Positions 42,498 through 49,641 of a stretch of 64,000 nt of DNA are shown in pieces. Positions within the stretch are counted from its first letter, which is position 1. Every line of letters starts with the position of its first letter. The position numbers were made by a program, and so were the translations under genes. This DNA comes from JAENVT01 sp039931555 (GTDB taxonomy: Bacteria; Actinomycetota; Acidimicrobiia; Acidimicrobiales; Ilumatobacteraceae), in the NCBI GenBank assembly GCA_039931555.1, contig JBDTRP010000123.1, positions 1-64,000 of the forward strand. Reading direction: 5' to 3'. The notes beneath the pieces were generated by a model, which saw only the letters and a program-made list of their open reading frames with translations, was not told where the DNA came from and ran no database searches.

Positions 42498-43526
42498 ATG
42501 GCCGCGAAGATGTACTACGAGGCGGACGCCGATCCGTCGATCATTCGAGGTCGCAAGGTGGCCATCATCGGCTACGGCTCGCAGGGTCATGCCCACGCCC
42601 TCAACCTGAAGGAGTCGGGAGTTCCCGTCGTCGTTGGCTTGCGAGAAGGCAGCAAATCCGCCGCCAAGGCGCAGGCTGCCGGGCTGACGGTGATGGAGAT
42701 CGGGGCCGCCGCCAAGTGGGCCAACGTGATCATGTTGACGATGCCCGACACCGAGCAGAAGGCCACGTACGAGGAGTTCATCAAGCCGCACATGCGCAAG
42801 GGCAAGGCGCTGGCGTTCGCCCACGGCTTCAACATCCGCTTCAAGCGGATCCGTCCGCCCAAGACCGTCGACGTGATCATGATCGCGCCGAAGGGCCCCG
42901 GCCACCTCGTGCGTCGCACCTACACCGAAGGTGGCGGTGTGCCGTGTCTGATTGCGGTCCATCAAGATGCCACCGGTGGCGCCCACGCGCTGGCGCTCAG
43001 CTACGCCGAGGCAATCGGTGGCGCCCGCGCCGGGGTCATCGAGACCACCTTCAGCGAAGAGACCGAGACCGACCTGTTCGGCGAGCAGGTCGTACTGTGT
43101 GGCGGCCTGACCTCTCTGGTCCAGGCCGGCTTCGAGACCCTGGTCGAGGCCGGCTACCAACCGGAGATGGCCTACTTCGAATGTCTCCACGAGGTGAAGC
43201 TGATCGTCGACCTGATGTACGAGGAAGGCATCGCCGGCATGCGTTACTCGATCAGCGACACCGCCGAGTACGGCGACGTCACCCGCGGGCCGCGCATCGT
43301 CAACGCCAAGACCAAGCTGGAGATGCGCAAGATCCTCAAGGAGATCCAGAACGGCAAGTTCGCCAAGGAGTGGGTCGCCGAGAGCGAGACCGGTCGGATC
43401 AACTTCAACGGTCTGCGCGAAGCCGGTCGGGTGCACCAGATCGAAGAGGTCGGTGGCCGCCTTCGGGCAATGATGCCGTTCCTCGGCGCGGGTCGCCAGA
43501 AGGTCGCCGACGTCAGCGGCGGCTGA
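42498..43526 (+). CDS. ilvC: Ketol-acid reductoisomerase (class I)
   Basis: NADPH-dependent isomeroreductase, second step of branched-chain amino acid synthesis, 342 aa. The cofactor loop is IIGYGSQGHAHALNL, followed by a segment with Arg/Ser/Ser-type residues (LREGSKS) that favours NADPH. The metal-binding region APKGPGHLVRRTYTEGGG and the C-terminal knotted domain with FECLHEVKLIVDLMYEEGI are present. It starts 1 nt after ilvN. Confidence 0.96.
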   Translation: MAAKMYYEADADPSIIRGRKVAIIGYGSQGHAHALNLKESGVPVVVGLREGSKSAAKAQAAGLTVMEIGAAAKWANVIMLTMPDTEQKATYEEFIKPHMRKGKALAFAHGFNIRFKRIRPPKTVDVIMIAPKGPGHLVRRTYTEGGGVPCLIAVHQDATGGAHALALSYAEAIGGARAGVIETTFSEETETDLFGEQVVLCGGLTSLVQAGFETLVEAGYQPEMAYFECLHEVKLIVDLMYEEGIAGMRYSISDTAEYGDVTRGPRIVNAKTKLEMRKILKEIQNGKFAKEWVAESETGRINFNGLREAGRVHQIEEVGGRLRAMMPFLGAGRQKVADVSGG

Positions 43527-43558
43527 GCTCCTCGATCGACAGTTCGGCGTCTTCACCC

Positions 43559-43607
43559 GAACTTTGTCGCTGGGAGGTCGCTGAGCGACCTGGGAGCGAC
43601 AAAGTTC
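43559..43607. repeat. 49-nt nested palindrome after ilvC
   Basis: Outer arms of 13 bp (43559-43571 and 43595-43607, GAACTTTGTCGCT and its complement) and inner arms of 8 bp (43575-43582 and 43584-43591, AGGTCGCT and complement) are separated by a GGG/GGG internal loop. It can form one long hairpin on either strand and stands between convergent genes, so it may be a bidirectional terminator or a REP-like element. No T-run follows on the plus strand. Confidence 0.6.
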
Positions 43608-43634
43608 CGGGTTGCTGCGTCGGGAAGTGAACGA

Positions 43635-44273
43635 TCAGCCGACCATCCCGACGATGAAGTACCCAACGACGAGGCTCAACGCGACCAGGATCCCCACCTT
43701 CACGCGACGCTTCACACGCCAACCGTCGTTCAGCGCGGCGATCGAGAACGTGGTCGCAGCGATGATCGTGCCGTAGATGGCGAGCATCACCACGAACCCG
43801 GCGAGGGCATGCAACGACCAGCCGAACGAGCCCACCAGCTGGCTGGCCACCAACACCACCGGCCCCGCCGCGGCGAGCATGCACAGCCCTCTGACCAGCC
43901 GACTCCATTCGGGGCGGTTGAGGGCGAACCCGCCACCGACGACGGTCGGCATCATGATCGCTCCGGCGCCGACGAACAGCGGGAGGAACCCGACGCCGCC
44001 GAGCATCCTGGCCATGGTCAACGTCCATCGCCGTGTCGCCCGTTGCCGGGCAACCGCGGCAATTGCCTGCGTGATCCCGAAGATCGTGAACGCCAGGACG
44101 ATGAAGATCGTCCCGCTCCACGTGAAGTCGGGATCCTCGGCGATGAGACGCATCCACGCCCGGGCGATCACGCCGAGCGCGGGTCCACCGAACAGTCCGA
44201 GGGCAAGGATCGATCGCGTGCGCCACTGCGCCGGCCGAGCCCCGAGGGGCGTCAATACTGCGAGGTCTGTCAT
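43635..44273 (-). CDS. Multi-pass membrane protein of unknown function
   Basis: A 212-aa protein with about six hydrophobic segments separated by short basic loops (ARQRATRRW, DGWRVKRRVK). The start at 44273 (MTDLAVLTPLG) was chosen; the longer frame to 44519 runs antisense into the acyl-CoA synthetase gene. The start codon is enclosed by GTCTGT-N10-ACAGAC (44265-44286), which might be an operator for this gene or the divergent synthetase. No family recognised. Confidence 0.6.
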   Translation of the reverse strand: MTDLAVLTPLGARPAQWRTRSILALGLFGGPALGVIARAWMRLIAEDPDFTWSGTIFIVLAFTIFGITQAIAAVARQRATRRWTLTMARMLGGVGFLPLFVGAGAIMMPTVVGGGFALNRPEWSRLVRGLCMLAAAGPVVLVASQLVGSFGWSLHALAGFVVMLAIYGTIIAATTFSIAALNDGWRVKRRVKVGILVALSLVVGYFIVGMVG

Positions 44274-44358
44274 GGTGACTACAGACGGACGAACCACCGG
44301 GTCGGGTGACACTGCACCGGATATGGTTTCGGTCGAACCGTGCGGCAAGGGGGGGGCA

Positions 44359-46038
44359 ATGACACTGACCTGGGAAGAGGCGTGCGCGCGGGTGTGCGCG
44401 CCCGGCACACCATTCGAGATCGTCGAGGACGAACTCGGCAACCGTCGGTTCAAGACCTCGCCGCCCAACCTGCGTGCCGTGTTCGACATCGCACGCAGCG
44501 GTGGCGATGAGATCTTCATCGTCTACGAAGACGAGCGCTGGTCGTTCAACGCCGTGTTCGCCCAGGTCGACGCTCTCGCTGACGTGTTGGTGACCCGCTA
44601 CGGCATCGTCAAGGGCGAGCGCGTCGCGATCGGAATGCGCAACTACCCGGAGTGGATCATGTCGATGCTGGCAGTCATCTCGATCGGTGGCGTTTCGGTA
44701 TCGCTGAACGCGTTGTGGGTCGAAGACGAGATCGACTACGCCCTGGCCGACAGCGGCGCATCGCTGCTGATCGCCGACATCGAACGGATCGGCCGGGCGA
44801 TCAGTCCGTGTCGTCGGCTGGGCGTTCGCATGCTCGAGGCGCGTGCCGACACGCCTTCGGCGGACGATGTCGATCAGTGGAACGACATCGTCGTGCCGGG
44901 CGCGGCCATGCCGGCGGTCGACGTCGATTGGGGCGACGATGCGACCATCCTCTACACCTCGGGCACCACGGGCCGGCCGAAGGGCGCGGTCTCGACGAAT
45001 GGGGCGATCGTGTCGTCGGTGCTGGCCTTCGCGAGTCGCAGCGCGGTCGATGCGGTGCGCGCCACTGCGGCGCTGCCGCCAGGAACCGAACCACCGGAGC
45101 CGATTCCGCTCTCGTTCATCTTGATCGTGCCGCTGTTCCACGTCACAGGCTGTGTTCCGGTGCTGCTGAGCTGCATCGTGACGAAGTCGAAGCTGGTGGT
45201 GATGTACCGCTGGAACGCGGAGAAGGCCCTCGAACTGATCGAGCGGGAGCGGGTCACCAACTTCATCGGGGTGCCCACCCAGAGTTGGGACCTGGTCAAC
45301 TCTCCGCGGTTCAACGACTTCGACACGTCCAGCCTGCGCGGGGTCGGCGGCGGCGGTGCGCCGGCGCCGCCGGCGTTGGTCGAGCGCGTCGCCGGCAGCG
45401 TGAAGAGCGGGGGCCCCACACTGGGTTATGGCATGACCGAGACCAACGCCTATGGGCCGAACAACACCGGTGCCGACTACCTGACGCACCCGACCTCGAC
45501 CGGAAGGGTGATGCCGATCATGCGCATCGAGATCCGTGACCCGCAGGGCCGGCAGGTATCGACCGGCGAGCGCGGCGAGATCTGGTTCAACGGCCCGATG
45601 CTGATCCGTGGCTACTGGAACAAGCAGGGGGCGACTGCCGAGACCATTGTCGATGGCTGGCTGCGCAGTGGCGACATCGGCCGCGTCGACGAGGACGGCT
45701 TCTTCTACGTCGAGGATCGCCTGAAGGACATGATCCTGCGCGGCGGTGAGAACGTGTACTGTGCCGAGGTCGAGGCGGCGATCTACGAGCACCCGGCGAT
45801 CCACGAGGCCGCCGTGTTCGGGATCCCCGACGAGCGCCTCGGCGAGGAGGTCGCCGTCGCCGTCCACCTCGTCGATGGGGCAGCATTGACGACTGACGAC
45901 CTGCGCACGTTCCTGTCGACGAAGATCGCCGCGTTCATGATCCCGTCGCGGATCGTGTTCGTCGACGACCCCTTGCCCCGGAACCCGGCCGGCAAGTTCC
46001 TCAAGCGCCAACTGCGCCAGGACCTGGTGTCGCCTTAG
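44359..46038 (+). CDS. Fatty-acyl-CoA synthetase, AMP-forming
   Basis: ANL-superfamily acyl-CoA ligase, 559 aa. The AMP-binding P-loop is ILYTSGTTGRPKGA, with the A5 region YGMTETNAYG, A7 SGDIGRVDEDGF, A8 RLKDMILRGGENVY and the A10 lysine in NPAGKFLKRQLR. The substrate cannot be read from the sequence; medium- or long-chain acids are usual. A purine-rich AAGG with a run of G lies just before the ATG. It is not adjacent to the carnitine-type cluster. The last four bases overlap the convergent secreted-protein gene. Confidence 0.9.
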   Translation: MTLTWEEACARVCAPGTPFEIVEDELGNRRFKTSPPNLRAVFDIARSGGDEIFIVYEDERWSFNAVFAQVDALADVLVTRYGIVKGERVAIGMRNYPEWIMSMLAVISIGGVSVSLNALWVEDEIDYALADSGASLLIADIERIGRAISPCRRLGVRMLEARADTPSADDVDQWNDIVVPGAAMPAVDVDWGDDATILYTSGTTGRPKGAVSTNGAIVSSVLAFASRSAVDAVRATAALPPGTEPPEPIPLSFILIVPLFHVTGCVPVLLSCIVTKSKLVVMYRWNAEKALELIERERVTNFIGVPTQSWDLVNSPRFNDFDTSSLRGVGGGGAPAPPALVERVAGSVKSGGPTLGYGMTETNAYGPNNTGADYLTHPTSTGRVMPIMRIEIRDPQGRQVSTGERGEIWFNGPMLIRGYWNKQGATAETIVDGWLRSGDIGRVDEDGFFYVEDRLKDMILRGGENVYCAEVEAAIYEHPAIHEAAVFGIPDERLGEEVAVAVHLVDGAALTTDDLRTFLSTKIAAFMIPSRIVFVDDPLPRNPAGKFLKRQLRQDLVSP

Positions 46039-47012
46039 GGCTTGGTGTCGTACGTGACGCTCATCCCGCAGAATGCGTTGAAGCTGAGGTCGAAGCCGCC
46101 AGTCCTGACGGCATAGCTGTTTCCGGCCGCGGCGATCTCCGTCGGTGGGCTGATCACGGTGTGCACGACCGTGCTGCCGACCAGGTTCCCGCCGAGCGTG
46201 ATGCTGCCGAAGTGGGCGACCGCCCCCGCCTGCGTGGTCCTGTTCAACTCGACCGAGTAGGTACTTGGCCCTGAGGTGTCCAGCGTGGCCACGTCGACCG
46301 AGATCAGCCGGGAGCCGATCGGAATGTGCACGGGGATCTCGCCGAACACTCCGGCGCCTGTGATGTTGCCGAGGCAGCCGTTGATGATGGTCGTCGTGAC
46401 GGGCGCTGGGTTCTCCCAGTTCATGTCCCACACGCTGTACATCTCGGTGCGCAACGTGTCGTTGACGTTGGTGTCGATCTCGGCCTTGGTGTAGTAGCGG
46501 TCATCGTGGTTGTGGTCGGCGTAGTAGCCGACGACGTCGGCAAGTACGTCGACCGAGCCGGCGAAGTTGAACAGGTTGATCGCACCTGTCGCGGAGAGCT
46601 TGACATCGACCTTGTTCGGCACGGCAGGCGCTCCCGCCTCCCAGTTGAGGTTCGACGCAAGGGGCCGCTCGGTCGCGTCGGAGGGGTACACCGTCAAGTA
46701 GCCGCCGGCGGTGCCGCCGACAGCGGTCACGTTCATCGAGATTGCCGTAGCGTCGGTCGGCACGTTGCAGCGCCCATTCAGTCCCGCGACCTGTTGCGTG
46801 TACACCTCGGCCGGCCCGATCGGAGTGGCGCGGGGCCCGACGTTGATGTCGGCTCCCGGTCGGGTGTCGAACAATCGGCAGGGAACCATCGGTACGAAGA
46901 CGGCCCGGCTACCGGTGTTGATCGCGGCGCTGGCGCTCGGCAGCGCGACGCCGGCTCCGAGGACGACGGCGACCGCAGCCCCGAGGGCTGACCAGCGAGT
47001 ACGTTGAAACAT
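46035..47012 (-). CDS. Secreted protein with PCRLFDTR domain
   Basis: A 325-aa protein with a signal peptide (RTRW then hydrophobic core, cleavage near ASA-AIN). The mature N-terminal ~140 residues form a beta-rich domain often seen in surface proteins of Acidimicrobiia and related actinobacteria: VPMVPCRLFDTRPG, SMNVTAVGGTAGGYLTVYPS, ASNLNWEAG, NKVDVKLSATGAINLFNFAG and ADVVGYYAD. The remainder is another beta-rich region with two cysteines. The ATG at 47012 has GGAGG 5 nt upstream; the TTG at 47024 lies inside that site. Likely surface or extracellular; function unknown. Confidence 0.75.
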   Translation of the reverse strand: MFQRTRWSALGAAVAVVLGAGVALPSASAAINTGSRAVFVPMVPCRLFDTRPGADINVGPRATPIGPAEVYTQQVAGLNGRCNVPTDATAISMNVTAVGGTAGGYLTVYPSDATERPLASNLNWEAGAPAVPNKVDVKLSATGAINLFNFAGSVDVLADVVGYYADHNHDDRYYTKAEIDTNVNDTLRTEMYSVWDMNWENPAPVTTTIINGCLGNITGAGVFGEIPVHIPIGSRLISVDVATLDTSGPSTYSVELNRTTQAGAVAHFGSITLGGNLVGSTVVHTVISPPTEIAAAGNSYAVRTGGFDLSFNAFCGMSVTYDTKP

Positions 47013-47078
47013 GAGAGCCTCCAAAGTCGAGCGACGACCGCGATGTCGGTCAGTTCATCGGCGCGAATCGCGGATCGC

Positions 47079-47128
47079 TTGAATTCCGACTTGATTGGTC
47101 GGGATTCAACTCTGTAGCGTGACATGCC
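47079..47128 (+). promoter_or_regulatory. metY promoter with 12-bp operator-like palindrome
   Basis: TTGAATTCCGAC (47079-47090) and GTCGGGATTCAA (47098-47109) are complementary at 11 of 12 positions with a 7-nt spacer. The -35-like TTGATT (47091-47096) is the spacer, and the -10 TAGCGT (47115-47120) follows after 18 nt, 8 nt before the ATG. Binding here would block the promoter. A methionine/SAM-responsive repressor is a plausible but unproven ligand. Confidence 0.6.
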
Positions 47129-48439
47129 ATGAGTGACGCATGGGGTTTCGAGACACGCCAGATCCACGTCGGGGGAGATCCCGACCCAACGACCGGTGCT
47201 CGCGCCGTGCCGATCTACCAAACGACCAGCTACGAGTTCCGAGACTCGGCGCATGCCGCCAACCTGTTCGCCCTCGCCGAGGTCGGCAACATCTACACCC
47301 GCATCATGAACCCGACCCAGGGTGCGCTCGAAGCGCGACTGAATGCGTTGGAAGGTGGCTGCACCACGGCCATCGGCATCCCCGGCACGCTGGTCGTCAG
47401 CTCCGGCCAGGCGGCCGAGATGCTGGCCATCACCACGATCGCCGAAGCCGGCGATCACGTCGTGGCGTCGCCGTCGTTGTACGGCGGCACCTACAACCTG
47501 CTGCACTACACGCTGCCCAAGCACGGCATCGAAATCACATTCGTCGACGATCCTGACGATCTCGAGCAGTGGCGCGCCGCCGTTCGGCCGAACACCAAGC
47601 TCTTCTTCGGTGAGGTGCTGTCGAACCCGAAGAACGACGTCTTCGACATCGAGGGCGTGTCGAAGGTGGCGCACGACGCGGGCGTGCCGCTGATCGTCGA
47701 CAACACCGTGCCGACGCCGTACTTGATCCGCCCGATCGAATGGGGCGCCGACATCGTCGTGCACTCGCTCACCAAGTTCATCGGTGGCCACGGCACGTCG
47801 ATCGGCGGTTCGATCACCGACGGTGGCACCTTCGATTTCGGCAACGGCCGGTTCCCCAACTTCACCGAGCCCGACCCCAGCTACCACGGCCTTCCTTACT
47901 GGCCGGCGCTCGGCCATGGCGCGTTCATCTTGAAGGCCCGCGTGCAAGGCCTGCGCGACACGGGCGCGGCGGTCTCGCCGTTCAATGCCTTCTTGTTCCT
48001 CCAGGGGCTCGAGACGCTGAGCCTGCGCATGGAGCGCCATTTCTCCAACGCCGCCAAGGTCGCCGAGTTTCTGCAGGCCCGCGACGAGGTCGAGAGCGTG
48101 ATCTGGGCCGGCCTACCGTCGAGCGCATGGTACGAGCGGGCCAAGAAGTACGGCCGCGACAAGGGCTACGGCTCGATCCTGTCGTTCATCATCAAGGGCG
48201 GCAGGGAAGCCGGCACCCGGTTCGTGGAAGCGCTGGAACTGCACAGCCACGTCGCCAACATCGGCGACGTGCGCAGCCTGGTGATCCAGCCCGCCACCAC
48301 GACCCACAGCCAACTGACCGAGGAAGAGCAGGCCTCGACCGGTGTCTATCCGGGTTTGGTCCGTCTCAGCGTCGGGTTGGAGTCGATCGAAGACATCATC
48401 GCCGACCTCGAAGCCGGCTTCCGCGCCGCCAAGGGATAG
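47129..48439 (+). CDS. metY: O-acetylhomoserine aminocarboxypropyltransferase (sulfhydrylase)
   Basis: Cys/Met metabolism PLP enzyme, 436 aa, the length of MetY rather than of cystathionine synthases. It makes homocysteine from O-acetylhomoserine and sulfide. The start ETRQIHVGGDPDPTTGARAVPIYQTTSYEF is typical, and the PLP lysine lies in HSLTKFIGGHGTSIGG. VLSNPKNDVFDIE and VDNTVPTPYLIRP are MetY features. A metX-type acetyltransferase is not in the window. A hairpin (AGCCGC-TCCC-GCGGCT, 48438-48453) begins in the stop codon. Confidence 0.92.
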   Translation: MSDAWGFETRQIHVGGDPDPTTGARAVPIYQTTSYEFRDSAHAANLFALAEVGNIYTRIMNPTQGALEARLNALEGGCTTAIGIPGTLVVSSGQAAEMLAITTIAEAGDHVVASPSLYGGTYNLLHYTLPKHGIEITFVDDPDDLEQWRAAVRPNTKLFFGEVLSNPKNDVFDIEGVSKVAHDAGVPLIVDNTVPTPYLIRPIEWGADIVVHSLTKFIGGHGTSIGGSITDGGTFDFGNGRFPNFTEPDPSYHGLPYWPALGHGAFILKARVQGLRDTGAAVSPFNAFLFLQGLETLSLRMERHFSNAAKVAEFLQARDEVESVIWAGLPSSAWYERAKKYGRDKGYGSILSFIIKGGREAGTRFVEALELHSHVANIGDVRSLVIQPATTTHSQLTEEEQASTGVYPGLVRLSVGLESIEDIIADLEAGFRAAKG

Positions 48440-48453
48440 CCGCTCCCGCGGCT
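48438..48453. terminator. Hairpin between convergent genes
   Basis: 6-bp GC-rich stem with a TCCC loop starting in the metY stop codon; no T-run. Possible bidirectional terminator for metY and the 48469 gene. Confidence 0.35.
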
Positions 48454-48468
48454 CAGGACTCACATCGG

Positions 48469-49188
48469 TCAGGCGACCATTGCATCGATCTCGGCTGCGG
48501 CGGCGGCGGCGTCGTCGATCCGCCGTTGCTCGTCATTCAGTGCAGCGACCAAGCCGGTGATCAGGCGTTCCTTCAACTTGTCTGCAGCCTGCGCGGCTCG
48601 GTACGACCGGGCGATCTCCAACTGGATGGCGGTCGCGCCTTGGCGCTGCGCCCATGACGTCATCGTGCCGGGCTTGGTCGCGCCGAACCCGCGCTTGCCA
48701 CCATCGGGGTCGGTGGCGACCTTGGCGGCCTCGAGGTGCGTGGCGACGCGCACGGCCAGCGCCCTCGCCTCGGGCGAGCCGTTTCCGCAGCCGATGATCA
48801 CGTCAGCGCCGTTTCCGTCCTTCATCCCATGGAGATCGAGGTAGATCGTGCGCTCGTCGACGTGGCCGAGCTTGTCGAGTTGTGCCTTGAGCGCGTGGTA
48901 TTCGTCCCAGTTGGCATCGCCCATCATCGGCACGCTGCGGGTGACGGCGACCTTGGAACAGCCGACGGCGGCACTGAGTGCCATGGCCAGCCCGCCCGTG
49001 CCGGCGTCGGTGTTCTTCCACCGGCCATCACGTTCGTGGTCGACGGCGTGCACGGCGCCGACTGCGAGCGGACCGCGCCAGTCGATGATCCAACGCGGGC
49101 CGTCCTTCGGGCCGCGGTTGGAGTTGGCGGCGAACGGTGCGTTGAACTCGGTCCACTGCCGTACGAGGGGGTTCTGTTTGAACAGCAT
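48469..49188 (-). CDS. Conserved hypothetical protein, possibly N-formylglutamate amidohydrolase-like
   Basis: About 239 aa if it starts at ATG 49188; an upstream GTG at 49254 is an alternative. The order of motifs AVHAVDHERDG, NTDAGTGGLA, TIYLDLHGMKDGNGADVIIG and the polar C-terminal helix recalls zinc hydrolases of the N-formylglutamate amidohydrolase type, with candidate ligands in VHAVDH and LDLHGM. I cannot confirm the family from sequence alone. No neighbours give a pathway. Confidence 0.5.
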   Translation of the reverse strand: MLFKQNPLVRQWTEFNAPFAANSNRGPKDGPRWIIDWRGPLAVGAVHAVDHERDGRWKNTDAGTGGLAMALSAAVGCSKVAVTRSVPMMGDANWDEYHALKAQLDKLGHVDERTIYLDLHGMKDGNGADVIIGCGNGSPEARALAVRVATHLEAAKVATDPDGGKRGFGATKPGTMTSWAQRQGATAIQLEIARSYRAAQAADKLKERLITGLVAALNDEQRRIDDAAAAAAEIDAMVA

Positions 49189-49271
49189 GACGTAGGTATG
49201 TCGGCGCGATCTGTTGTCTGCTTGAGCTTCCGCTGAGCTCAAGAGTCGCCCCACTGTGAGATCGTTGCGGT

Positions 49272-49634
49272 GTGGACAGCACGCGCGTCGACAAATGGCT
49301 GTGGGCGGTTCGGGTGTACCCGACCCGTACGGTCTCGTCCGATCGGTGTTCGGGCGGTCACGTTCGAGTGAACGGTGGCCCAGTGAAGCCGGCGACGACG
49401 GTTCGTGTCGGCGATCGGGTGACCGCGACTGTGGCAGGAGAGGAGCGGACCCTCGAGGTCGTGCGCATCATCGAGAAGCGGGTGAGTGCAGTGATCGCGA
49501 GCGAATGCCTGATCGACCACAGCCCGCCACCGCGACCGCGTGACGACACGTTGGCGCCGTTCGTGCGCGATCGAGGATCTGGCCGGCCGACGAAGCGCGA
49601 TCGTCGACTGCTCGATCGACTTCGCTCCCGTTGA
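49272..49634 (+). CDS. S4-domain RNA-binding protein (Hsp15/HslR-like)
   Basis: A 120-aa protein with an N-terminal S4 domain (TRVDKWLWAVRVYPTRTVSS, then GGHVRVNGGPVKPATTVRVGD) and a basic C-terminal tail (KRDRRLLDRLRSR), matching the small ribosome-associated heat-shock protein family that binds free 50S subunits. It starts at a GTG. Role inferred from family. Confidence 0.85.
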   Translation: MDSTRVDKWLWAVRVYPTRTVSSDRCSGGHVRVNGGPVKPATTVRVGDRVTATVAGEERTLEVVRIIEKRVSAVIASECLIDHSPPPRPRDDTLAPFVRDRGSGRPTKRDRRLLDRLRSR

Positions 49635-49641
49635 AGCTGGC

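Noticed and set aside
44265..44286. GTCTGT-N10-ACAGAC as a firm operator
   Set aside because: Arms are only 6 bp, cover a start codon, and could occur by chance; kept only as a note in the membrane-protein entry.
43513..46431. A 972-codon minus-strand open frame opposite the acyl-CoA synthetase
   Set aside because: Same shadow effect; its composition is low-complexity His/Arg/Asp and the plus strand encodes all ANL motifs.
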